A stretch of 64,000 nucleotides of DNA, from assembly GCF_000821305.1 (NCBI RefSeq), contig NZ_CCXK01000014.1:563017-627016 (forward strand). The letters are read 5' to 3'. This document shows, piece by piece, positions 24,901 to 33,800 of the stretch. A model generated the notes under the pieces. It saw only the letters and a list, made by a program, of their open reading frames with translations. It was not told the origin of the DNA and ran no database searches. A program made the translations under genes and the position numbers. This DNA is from Clostridium culturomicium. GTDB lineage: Bacteria; Bacillota; Clostridia; Clostridiales; Clostridiaceae. The stretch's first letter is position 1. Each line of letters opens with the position of its first letter.

Positions 24901-25209
24901 TTATAATTTTATTTCGATATCAACACCTGCTGGTAAGTCTAATCTCATTAAAGCATCAACAGTTTTTGGTGATGGACTTAATATATCGATTAGTCTCTTG
25001 TGAGTTCTTATTTCGAACTGCTCTCTAGAATCTTTGTATTTGTGTGGAGCTCTTAAGATAGTTATAACATCTTTCTCAGTTGGTAGTGGTACTGGACCAG
25101 CAACCTTTGCTCCTGTGTTCTTAGCAGTCTCAACAATCTTCTCTGCTGATTGATCAAGTATTGTGTGATCAAACGCCTTTAATCTAATTCTGATTTTTTG
25201 TTTTGACAT
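24901..25209 (-). CDS. rpsJ: 30S ribosomal protein S10 (NusE)
   Basis: S10 (102 residues) is in the 30S head and, as NusE, takes part in antitermination with NusB and NusG. The sequence KIRIRLKAFDHTILDQSAEK and the TPIx-like region VDALMRLDLPAGVDIEIKL are family features. It is the first gene of the S10-spc-alpha cluster and follows a roughly 208-nt structured leader with its own promoter. Confidence 0.98.
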   Translation of the reverse strand: MSKQKIRIRLKAFDHTILDQSAEKIVETAKNTGAKVAGPVPLPTEKDVITILRAPHKYKDSREQFEIRTHKRLIDILSPSPKTVDALMRLDLPAGVDIEIKL

Positions 25210-25417
25210 TGTGTTCCCTCCTTTTCATCGCACGCTATTACTTCTTACGCGCAACAGCGGATGTTCTGTAAACTGTTCCTAGTGTTTCCTATTTTTCAAG
25301 AAAACAATAGACACACCACAGACCCCGTCGCCCAATTCTTGATTAGGACATGCTCGGTTAAGAATTCCCCCGGAAGTCCGGCAACCTCTCACCTCATCGC
25401 TGTTACCACATTGCAAC
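25210..25417 (-). promoter_or_regulatory. Structured leader RNA of the S10 operon
   Basis: Between the promoter and rpsJ the transcript is about 208 nt and is markedly richer in G and C than any other spacer here. On the minus strand there is a CCGG-ACTT-CCGG hairpin, then a stem AATTCTT/AAGAATT around a 19-nt loop. A further hairpin sits right before the Shine-Dalgarno sequence (TTGCGCGT with AGCGTGCGA, about 8 pairs including three G-U). S10 leaders that bind a ribosomal protein (L4 in enterobacteria) are known. Which protein acts here cannot be told from sequence. Confidence 0.65.
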
Positions 25418-25423
25418 TTCTAT

Positions 25424-25452
25424 AGTATACATTATTTTATTGTATTTGACAA
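25424..25452 (-). promoter_or_regulatory. Sigma-A promoter of the S10-spc-alpha cluster
   Basis: TTGTCA (complement of 25447-25452) and TATACT (complement of 25424-25429) are exactly 17 bp apart. The predicted start is near 25417, at the beginning of the GC-richer leader. Confidence 0.88.
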
Positions 25453-25720
25453 GACTTTTATTTTATTTTTATTCTTGCCAAATACTTGATATCACTTACA
25501 TTTATTCAATAAATTTTCAACAAATTTCGTCATTCTCAAAATATATACATCATATATATTTTATCCTTCAACATCAAATTACATTCAATACTGCTTAATA
25601 TTTTTTCATAACACAACTTATTATTATGTTATGTTTTCTTTCGTTTAATTCATTATTTTTCGTAACTACATTTAGTTATTCTACACTAAGTTTTATATAA
25701 TTTCAACACATAAAATTAGG
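25453..25720. other. AT-rich spacer between the tuf terminator and the S10 promoter
   Basis: About 270 bp of strongly AT-rich sequence. I see no open frame with a ribosome binding site and no convincing repeat. An UP-element-like A/T-rich stretch lies directly upstream of the S10 promoter. Confidence 0.5.
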
Positions 25721-25757
25721 TAAAAAAATAGAGAGCTGGGCGTCCCCCTCTCTCTAT
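25721..25757 (-). terminator. Terminator of the str operon (tuf copy 1)
   Basis: Stem ATAGAGAG/CTCTCTAT (25728-25735 / 25750-25757) with extra inner GGG/CCC pairs, followed on the minus strand by seven U residues. It is the first clear terminator after tuf, 260 bp from its stop codon. The opposite strand also ends in a U-rich run, so it may work both ways. Confidence 0.85.
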
Positions 25758-26019
25758 CTTTTTTCTATAGATTTTATTGTGCACACGACTTCCATATAAC
25801 ATCCTAGTGTTACGTTGACTACTCATCAGTTATTGGATGTCTTGTTTTAGAATTCTTTTTAGTCTTTCAAGACTATTCCTTATCCATTACAGATATTAAC
25901 TAGTTAATTCAATTCTTATTTAAAAGAATTATTTGCTTAAGCTTTTAGTACTCTTACGAGGTTTATCATGATTATATTTATTTATTTTTAATTATAGTAA
26001 TTAATACTAGAAGTTAAAA
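25758..26019 (-). other. Long 3' untranslated region after tuf copy 1
   Basis: No open frame or early terminator is visible in these 262 bp. On the minus strand there is a hairpin AATTCTT/AAGAATT (about 25911-25930) and a longer element closed by ACATCC/GGATGT (about 25798-25840). This is unusual next to tuf copy 2, whose terminator follows within about 50 bp. It could be a plain untranslated tail or the source of a small RNA. Confidence 0.4.
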
Positions 26020-27213
26020 CTATTCGATTATAGAAGTAACAACTCCTGAACCTACAGTTCTTCCACCTTCTCTGATCGCGAATCTTAATCCTTCATCCAT
26101 AGCGATTGGAGTGATTAATTCAACGTTCATGTCGATGTGGTCTCCAGGCATTACCATTTCCATTCCTTCTGGTAATTTGATTGATCCTGTAACGTCAGTT
26201 GTTCTGAAGTAGAATTGTGGTCTGTATCCATCGAAGAATGGAGTGTGTCTTCCACCCTCTTCTTTTTTAAGTACGTATACTTGACCTACGAATTTTGTGT
26301 GTGGGTGTACTGAACCTACTTTTGAAAGTACTTGACCTCTTTCGATGTCTGTTCTTTGTACTCCTCTTAATAGAGCTCCGATGTTATCTCCAGCTTGTGC
26401 TTCATCAAGAAGTTTTCTGAACATCTCTACTCCTGTACATACTACTTTTCTCTTATCTTCGCTTAATCCAACGATTTCGATTTCATCTCCTACATGAAGT
26501 ACTCCAGCTTCAACTCTTCCTGTTGCAACTGTTCCTCTTCCTGTAATTGTGAATACGTCCTCTACTGGCATTAAGAATGGCTTATCTGTTGCTCTCTCTG
26601 GAGTTGGGATGTAGCTATCTACTGCTGCCATTAACTCCATTATGCATTTAGATGCTTCTTCATCTGTTGGGTTTTCTAATGCTTTTAATGCTGATCCTGT
26701 TATTATTGGAATATCATCACCTGGGAAGTCATACTCAGATAATAATTCTCTGATTTCCATTTCTACTAATTCTAATAATTCTGGATCGTCTACCATATCA
26801 GCTTTGTTTAAGAATACAACTATGTATTGTACTCCAACTCTTGATGCTAGTAGGATGTGCTCTCTTGTTTGAGGCATTGGACCATCTGCTGCAGATACAA
26901 CTAGTATAGCTCCATCCATTTGTGCAGCTCCTGTGATCATGTTCTTAACATAGTCAGCGTGTCCTGGACAATCAACGTGTGCATAGTGTCTTGTTTCTGT
27001 TTCATACTCAACGTGTGAAGTGTTGATTGTTATTCCTCTTTCTTTTTCTTCTGGTGCTTTATCGATATCAGCATAGTTGAATGCTTCTGCATATCCTCTG
27101 TTAGCTAATACTGATGTTATAGCAGCTGTTAATGTAGTCTTACCGTGGTCAACGTGTCCTATAGTTCCAATGTTAACGTGCGGTTTGCTTCTTTCAAATT
27201 TTGCTTTTGCCAT
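26020..27213 (-). CDS. tuf: Elongation factor Tu, copy 1
   Basis: EF-Tu (397 residues) delivers aminoacyl-tRNA to the ribosome. The P-loop GHVDHGKT is at residues 19-26 and DCPGH at 81-85, with the catalytic His85. The C-terminal domains are complete. It is the last gene of the str operon, 56 bp after fusA. A second copy at 42122-43315 is identical in protein except at residue 396 (Ile here, Val there). At DNA level the two match over essentially the whole reading frame, with differences only in the last few codons, and this copy ends with TAG. Confidence 0.98.
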   Translation of the reverse strand: MAKAKFERSKPHVNIGTIGHVDHGKTTLTAAITSVLANRGYAEAFNYADIDKAPEEKERGITINTSHVEYETETRHYAHVDCPGHADYVKNMITGAAQMDGAILVVSAADGPMPQTREHILLASRVGVQYIVVFLNKADMVDDPELLELVEMEIRELLSEYDFPGDDIPIITGSALKALENPTDEEASKCIMELMAAVDSYIPTPERATDKPFLMPVEDVFTITGRGTVATGRVEAGVLHVGDEIEIVGLSEDKRKVVCTGVEMFRKLLDEAQAGDNIGALLRGVQRTDIERGQVLSKVGSVHPHTKFVGQVYVLKKEEGGRHTPFFDGYRPQFYFRTTDVTGSIKLPEGMEMVMPGDHIDMNVELITPIAMDEGLRFAIREGGRTVGSGVVTSIIE

Positions 27214-27269
27214 TTCAAATTCCTCCTTATTTAGAAAACAATGATTTATAATCTATTATTTATCTGAAA

Positions 27270-29327
27270 TTATTTTTTAGCTATTTCTTCTTGGATACTC
27301 TTTGGAACTTCTTCGTAGTGATCGAATACCATTGAGTAAACTCCTCTACCTTGAGTTCTTGATCTTAAAGTAGTTGCATATCCAAACATTTGAGATAGTG
27401 GTACGAACGATCTGATAACTTGCGCGCCGTTAACAGCTTCCATTCCTTCTATTCTACCTCTTCTAGAGTTGATATCACCCATTACATCTCCCATGTACTC
27501 TTCTGGAACTGTAACTTCTACTTTCATCATTGGTTCAAGTAGAACTGGGTCTGCTTTAGCCATAGCGTTTTTGAATGCCATAGATCCAGCAATTTTGAAT
27601 GCCATTTCTGATGAGTCAACTTCGTGGTATGATCCGTGTACAAGTCTAATTTTGAAGTTTATAGTTTCGTATCCAGCAATTATACCGTTCTTAGCAGCTT
27701 CTCTGATTCCGTTGTCGATTGGTGCAATGTACTCTTTTGGAATTGCTCCTCCAACTACAGCATTTTCGAATACGTAATCTCCTTCGATTGGTTCCATTTC
27801 GATTACACAGTGACCATATTGTCCTTTACCACCTGATTGCTTAGCGTATTTAGCTTCAGCTTTAACAGGCTTTCTGATAGTCTCTTTGTAAGCAACTTGT
27901 GGAGCTCCAACATTACATTCAACTTTGAACTCTCTTGTTAATCTGTCAACTATGATATCTAAGTGAAGCTCACCCATACCAGATATGATTGTTTGACCAG
28001 TTTCTTGATCAGTGTGAGTTTTAAAAGTTGGATCCTCTTCAGCAAGTTTAGCTAAAGCTAATCCCATCTTCTCTTGACCAGCTTTTGTCTTTGGCTCTAT
28101 AGCTACAGATATAACTGGCTCTGGGAATTCCATTGATTCAAGAACTATTGGGTGGTTTTCGCTACATAGAGTATCCCCTGTAGTAGTGTTCTTTAATCCA
28201 ATAACTGCTCCTAATTCACCAGCTTCTAATGTCTCAACTTCTTCTCTTGTGTTAGAGTGCATCTTAACAAGTCTTCCGATTCTTTCCTTCTTACCTTTTG
28301 TTGAGTTAAGAACGTAAGAACCACTTTGCATTATTCCTGAGTATACTCTTGTGAAAGCAAGTTTTCCAACAAATGGGTCAGTAGCAATTTTGAATGCTAA
28401 CGCTGACATTGGAGCTTCATCTGAAGCTTCTCTTGAATCTTCTTCTCCCTCAAGGTTAGTTCCAGTAACAGCAGGGATATCTAATGGTGATGGTAAGTAT
28501 GCCACAACACCGTTAATCATTTCTTGAACCCCTTTGTTTTTGTATGAAGAACCGCAGATACATGGAACAATTTCGTTAGCTATAGTAGCTTTTCTTAATG
28601 CAACATGTAATTCCTCTTCAGTGATCTCTTCACCTTCAAGATACTTTTCCATTAATACTTCATCTGTTTCAGCTATAGCTTCTATCATAGCCATTCTGTA
28701 CTCTTCAGCTTGATCTTTTAATTCTGCAGGAATTTCTTCTCTTCTTACATCTTTTCCAAGATCATCGTATGTTATTATAGCATGATTTCCTATTAAGTCG
28801 ATCATACCTTTGAATTCTGATTCAGCTCCAACTGGTATTTGTATTGGAACTGCATTAGCTTTTAATCTATCTCTTACAGTATTGATGCATCTAAAGAAGT
28901 TTGCTCCAGTTGCATCCATCTTATTTACGTATATCATTCTTGGTACGCCATACTTGTCTGCCTGTCTCCAAACAGTTTCAGTTTGTGGCTCAACTCCACT
29001 CTTAGCATCAAGAACTGTAACAGCACCATCAAGTACTCTTAAAGATCTCTCAACCTCTACTGTGAAGTCTACGTGTCCAGGAGTATCGATGATGTTAAGC
29101 TCATGTCCTTCCCAGAAACAAGTTGTAGCAGCAGAAGTAATTGTTATTCCTCTCTCTTGCTCTTGAACCATCCAGTCCATTTGAGATGCACCTTCGTGAG
29201 TTTCCCCTATTTTATGTGTTTTACCTGTATAAAATAGAATACGCTCAGTAGTAGTAGTTTTACCTGCATCTATATGCGCCATAATTCCAAAATTACGGAA
29301 TTTTTCTAACGGATATTGTCTAGCCAT
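27270..29327 (-). CDS. fusA: Elongation factor G
   Basis: EF-G (685 residues) drives translocation and, with RRF, ribosome recycling. The P-loop is AHIDAGKTTTTER, the switch II motif is DTPGHVDF with the catalytic histidine, and NKMD is the G4 motif. All five domains are present. It lies between rpsG and tuf in the classical str order. A divergent paralogue is at 61051-63126. Confidence 0.98.
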   Translation of the reverse strand: MARQYPLEKFRNFGIMAHIDAGKTTTTERILFYTGKTHKIGETHEGASQMDWMVQEQERGITITSAATTCFWEGHELNIIDTPGHVDFTVEVERSLRVLDGAVTVLDAKSGVEPQTETVWRQADKYGVPRMIYVNKMDATGANFFRCINTVRDRLKANAVPIQIPVGAESEFKGMIDLIGNHAIITYDDLGKDVRREEIPAELKDQAEEYRMAMIEAIAETDEVLMEKYLEGEEITEEELHVALRKATIANEIVPCICGSSYKNKGVQEMINGVVAYLPSPLDIPAVTGTNLEGEEDSREASDEAPMSALAFKIATDPFVGKLAFTRVYSGIMQSGSYVLNSTKGKKERIGRLVKMHSNTREEVETLEAGELGAVIGLKNTTTGDTLCSENHPIVLESMEFPEPVISVAIEPKTKAGQEKMGLALAKLAEEDPTFKTHTDQETGQTIISGMGELHLDIIVDRLTREFKVECNVGAPQVAYKETIRKPVKAEAKYAKQSGGKGQYGHCVIEMEPIEGDYVFENAVVGGAIPKEYIAPIDNGIREAAKNGIIAGYETINFKIRLVHGSYHEVDSSEMAFKIAGSMAFKNAMAKADPVLLEPMMKVEVTVPEEYMGDVMGDINSRRGRIEGMEAVNGAQVIRSFVPLSQMFGYATTLRSRTQGRGVYSMVFDHYEEVPKSIQEEIAKK

Positions 29328-29364
29328 TCGTATTTCCTCCTCTAGCGAGTATTTTTAAATTCGA

Positions 29365-29398
29365 CAAAACTGTTTTGGCTTTAGCCAAAACAGTTTTG
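29365..29398 (-). repeat. Perfect 15-bp stem-loop between rpsG and fusA
   Basis: Arms 29365-29379 and 29384-29398 are perfectly complementary with a 4-nt loop. On the minus strand the downstream sequence is GTCGAATTTAAAA, without a clear U-tract, so it is not a typical terminator. It begins 2 bp after the rpsG stop, and the fusA ribosome binding site is about 30 bp further on. It may set relative expression by RNA processing or partial termination. Confidence 0.75.
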
Positions 29399-29400
29399 AA

Positions 29401-29871
29401 TTAGTATCTGTAATGAGCAAAAGCCTTATTCGCTTCAGCCATTTTATGAGTATCTTCTCTTTTCTTAACTGCAGCTCCAGTATTATTAGAAGCATCAACT
29501 AACTCGTTAGCTAATCTTTCTCTCATGTACTTCTCGCCTCTTTTTTCGCAAGCAAGTAACATCCATCTAATTCCTAAAGTCTGTCTTCTTTCAGGTCTAA
29601 CTTCGATAGGCACTTGGTATGTTGCTCCACCTATTCTTCTAGCTTTAACCTCTAGTAATGGCATTATGTTGTTCATAGCTGCCTCGAACACCTCTAGTGG
29701 TTCTTTACCAGTTTTCTCAGTAACGATTGCGAATGCATCGTATACTATCTTCTGAGCAACACCTTTTTTACCATCTTCCATTACACTGTTTATTAACTTT
29801 GTAACAACTTTTGAGTTGTACATTGGATCTGGTAATACATCTCTTTTTGCAATAAATCCTTTTCTTGGCAT
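29401..29871 (-). CDS. rpsG: 30S ribosomal protein S7
   Basis: S7 (156 residues) nucleates assembly of the 30S head and contacts the E-site. MPRKGFIAKRDVLPDPMYNS at the start and RRIGGATYQVPIEVRPERRQ in the middle are diagnostic. The gap to rpsL is unusually long for this cluster (139 bp), and S7 is an autoregulator at that position in enterobacteria. Confidence 0.98.
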   Translation of the reverse strand: MPRKGFIAKRDVLPDPMYNSKVVTKLINSVMEDGKKGVAQKIVYDAFAIVTEKTGKEPLEVFEAAMNNIMPLLEVKARRIGGATYQVPIEVRPERRQTLGIRWMLLACEKRGEKYMRERLANELVDASNNTGAAVKKREDTHKMAEANKAFAHYRY

Positions 29872-30010
29872 CTTTCTTCCCTCCTTAACATTTTAAATTA
29901 ACTCATAGGTACTCGGTACATATACCGTAAAATGCTCTGCTTCTATATCTATTTAAATTAATTATTTAACTCTCCATAAATTCGAAGGCATAGCACTCTC
30001 TAACTATGAC

Positions 30011-30388
30011 CTATTTTTTCTTAGGTCTCTTAGCACCGTATTTAGATCTTGATTGTAATCTGTTTGCTACTCCAGCTGAGTCTAAAGCTCCTCTTACGAT
30101 GTGATATCTACATCCTGGAAGGTCCTTAACTCTTCCACCTCTTATAAGAACAACACTGTGCTCTTGTAAGTTGTGTCCCTCACCTGGGATATAAGCAGTA
30201 ACTTCGTATCCGTTTGTAAGTCTAACTCTGGCAACTTTTCTTAACGCTGAGTTTGGCTTCTTAGGAGTACTAGTTTTAACAACTGTACAAACTCCTCTTT
30301 TTTGTGGGCACTCTTTTAATGCTGGTGCAGTAGATTTTGTTGCTAATGTTGATCTACCTTTTCTTACTAATTGGTTTATAGTTGGCAT
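30011..30388 (-). CDS. rpsL: 30S ribosomal protein S12
   Basis: S12 (125 residues) sits at the decoding centre. The streptomycin-relevant motif TPKKPNSALRKVARVRLTNG is the wild-type form with lysines at the usual positions. The second site PGxGHNLQEHS reads PGEGHNLQEHS. No resistance change is apparent. Confidence 0.98.
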   Translation of the reverse strand: MPTINQLVRKGRSTLATKSTAPALKECPQKRGVCTVVKTSTPKKPNSALRKVARVRLTNGYEVTAYIPGEGHNLQEHSVVLIRGGRVKDLPGCRYHIVRGALDSAGVANRLQSRSKYGAKRPKKK

Positions 30389-30475
30389 TGTGTCACCTCC
30401 TCATTTATTTGGAAAATTTTTGTTTTTATCTATCATATAATAATAATAGATATTCTATAATAATTAGATTGATAG

Positions 30476-30718
30476 CTATTCTTTAATTATGAGTGCTGTT
30501 GCAGCTGAAACATCAATCCCACAAAGAACTCCTAGTTCTTTCATGGTGTCAATCTCTTCAATCTCTAGGGACTTATCTGCTGCTATCTTAAGTATTGGTT
30601 CAAGTAATCTCATATCAGCATCTTTCGCAACATATAATTTACTTCCTAGATTGTTTTTCAAGGCTTTTGCTGTTTGCTTTATGCCAACAACCTTTTCACC
30701 TGTCAGTCTAGTTACCAT
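30476..30718 (-). CDS. L7Ae-like ribosomal/kink-turn-binding protein
   Basis: A small protein (80 residues) of the L7Ae/L30e fold, which in Bacillus binds kink-turn RNA. It is found in Firmicutes between rpoC and rpsL, as here. The N-terminal part matches RLTGEKVVGIKQTAKALKNN, and the C-terminus has the CGIDVSAATALI motif. The ATG at 30718 is chosen because AGGGGGG lies just upstream, while the ATG at 30736 is inside that site. Its cellular role is not settled. Confidence 0.88.
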   Translation of the reverse strand: MVTRLTGEKVVGIKQTAKALKNNLGSKLYVAKDADMRLLEPILKIAADKSLEIEEIDTMKELGVLCGIDVSAATALIIKE

Positions 30719-30749
30719 ACTACTATCCCCCCTCATAACTCAAGTTTAG

Positions 30750-30803
30750 AAAGTGATAAAACACATTGTTTTTATTCACACACAAAATGTATTTTATCAC
30801 TTA
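30750..30803 (-). repeat. 17-bp stem-loop between rpoC and the L7Ae-like gene
   Basis: Arms 30750-30766 and 30787-30803 pair over 17 bp with one G-U, and the loop is 20 nt. No U-tract follows on the minus strand, so it is at best a weak terminator. It separates the rpoBC genes from the str genes. Confidence 0.6.
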
Positions 30804-30836
30804 ATATATATCATGTCAAGAAAATGTAAGGCATGA

Positions 30837-33800
30837 TTATGCGTTAATTTCTACCTCTTCTACCACTGGTTTATTATCAGAAATTTTGATACCTCTATAT
30901 CTGTTCATTCCTGTTCCAGCAGGTATTAATTTACCTATAATTACATTCTCTTTTAATCCAACAAGTGGATCAATTTTTCCTTTAATTGCTGCATCTGTAA
31001 GAACTCTTGTAGTCTCTTGGAATGAAGCTGCAGATAAGAATGAATCTGTAGCAAGTGCAGCCTTAGTAATACCAAGTAATGCAATCTTACCTTCTGCTGG
31101 CTCTCCACCTTGAGCTATCGCTCTTTCATTTGCTTCTTCGAAGTCGAATATATCCATCATTGTACCTGGTAATAAATCAGTATCTCCAGTCTCTTCAACT
31201 TTTATCTTTCTAGTCATTTGTCTAATTACTACCTCAAGGTGTTTATCATTGATATCAACCCCTTGCAGTCTATAAACCTTTTGAACTTCAGAAAGAAGAT
31301 AGTTTTTAACACCTTTAACACCTTTAATTCTAATGATGTCATGTGGGTTAACTGATCCTTCTGTGATTTCGTCTCCTGCCTCTATTATTTCACCATTTTG
31401 AACTTTTACTCTTGAGCCAAATGGTATATCATAAGAATGCTCTTCTCCATCATTTCCAGTAACAATAACTGTTCTCTTCTTCTTAGTTTCTTCTATTCTA
31501 ACTGTACCTGCACAATCACTAACTATCGCAAGTCCTTTTGGTTTTCTAGCTTCAAATAACTCTTCAACCCTTGGAAGACCCTGTGTAATATCGGCTCCAA
31601 CAACTCCCCCTGTGTGGAAGGTTCTCATTGTAAGCTGTGTTCCAGGTTCTCCGATTGATTGAGCTGCTATAATTCCAACAGCCTCACCAATATTAATCTT
31701 ATCTGCTGTTGCCATGTTCATACCATAACACTTAGCGCAGACACCAATTTTACAGTTACATGTGAATACAGATCTAATTTTAACTTTCTTAACTCCAGCT
31801 TTTTCAACTTTTTCAGCTAAAGCCGAATTCATGTATTCATCTCTCTCAACAATAACTTCACCAGTTGCTGGATGAAGTACTTGTTCAGCACTATATCTAC
31901 CTGATAGTCTCTCACTTAGTGGCTCGATTACTTCAGATCCTTCTTTGATTTCAGTAACCTCATACCCCTCATGAGTACCACAGTCTTCTTCTCTTACTAT
32001 AACATCTTGGCTTACGTCAACAAGTCTTCTTGTTAAGTATCCTGAGTCAGCAGTCTTAAGGGCTGTATCGGCGTTTCCTTTTCTCGCTCCGTGAGTAGAT
32101 AAGAAGTACTCTAATACTTCAAGACCTTCTCTGAATGAAGCTCTGATTGGAAGCTCGATAATCTTACCAGATGGACTCGCCATAAGTCCTCTCATCCCTG
32201 CAAGCTGTTTAATCTGACTCTTAGAACCTCTGGCTCCAGAGTCCGCCATCATGTTGATTGGATTGAACTTATCCAAACTATCCATAAGTGCGTTCGCTAC
32301 ATCTTCTGTAGTCTTAGTCCACTTATCAATAACCTTCTCATATCTTTCATCTTCAGATATGAATCCTCTTCTGTACATTTTTTCAATCTTCTCTACTGTC
32401 GCATCTGCATCTGCAAGTAAATCCTTCTTAACTGGAGGAACTTCCATGTCAGCAATAGCAACTGTAATAGCACCAATTGTAGAATAGTGATATCCTTTTG
32501 CTTTTATAGCATCTAGCATTTTAGATGTTTCAGAAGGTCCATGTAATGTATAGCATTTATCTATAATTGTACCAAGATTCTTCTTACTTACTAGGAAATC
32601 TACCTCTAATTTAAACTCATTACCTGGAATAGATCTATCTACAAAACCTAAATCCTGTGGTATTGACTCATTAAATAATAATCTTCCTAAAGTAGTATCT
32701 ATCATACCATACTCTTTTTTACCATCTACTTCTCTGCACATTCTAACTTTAATAGCAGCATGTATTTCTACATCTTTAGCTGCATATGCCATCATAACCT
32801 CATCTGGTGAAGAGAATACTCTTCCTTCTCCCTTAGCTCCCTCTCTATCTAATGTTAGGTAGTAAGAACCAAGAACCATGTCCTGTGTAGGTGCACAAAC
32901 TGGTTTACCATCTGATGCTTTCATGATGTTGTGAGCTCCAAGCATTAAGAATCTTGCTTCTGCTTGTGCTTCTACTGACAATGGAACGTGAACCGCCATT
33001 TGGTCTCCGTCGAAGTCAGCGTTATATGCTGTACAAACAAGTGGATGTAATTTTATAGCTCTACCTTCTACAAGGATTGGCTGGAATGCTTGAATTCCAA
33101 GTCTGTGAAGAGTAGGAGCACGGTTTAGAAGAACTGGATGATCTTGAATTACACCTTCAAGTATATCCCATACTTGAGGCTGAACTCTTTCAACCATTCT
33201 CTTTGCACTCTTAATGTTGTGTGCAACTCCACTTTCAGTAAGCTTTTTCATTACAAATGGCTTAAATAATTCTAATGCCATTTCTTTTGGAAGACCACAT
33301 TGATACATCTTTAATTCTGGTCCTACAACGATAACCGAACGTCCTGAGTAGTCAACACGCTTACCAAGTAAGTTTTGTCTGAATCTTCCTTGCTTTCCTT
33401 TTAACATATCAGAAAGTGATTTTAAAGGTCTGTTACCAGGACCTGTTACTGGTCTACCTCTTCTTCCATTGTCGATTAATGAGTCAACTGCTTCTTGAAG
33501 CATTCTCTTCTCATTTCTAACGATAATGTCAGGAGCTTGTAAATCAAGCAACTTTTTAAGTCTATTATTTCTGTTTATAACTCTTCTGTATAAATCATTA
33601 AGGTCAGATGTTGCGAATCTTCCTCCATCAAGCTGGACCATAGGTCTAAGGTCTGGTGGAATAACAGGTATTACATCTATTATCATCCATTCTGGCTTAT
33701 TGTGAGATTTTCTAAAAGATTCAACTACGTCTAATCTTCTAATAGTTCTTATTTTCTTCTGTCCTGTACTTGTTTTAAAATCTTCTTTTAACTCAGCAGA

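Noticed and set aside
25210..26019. Possible hidden genes in the 810-bp gap between rpsJ and tuf
   Set aside because: No frame with a ribosome binding site. The features there are a leader, a promoter, a terminator and spacer DNA.
29365..29398. Calling the rpsG-fusA hairpin an intrinsic terminator
   Set aside because: The sequence after the stem lacks a U-tract and the downstream fusA and tuf have no obvious strong promoter in between.
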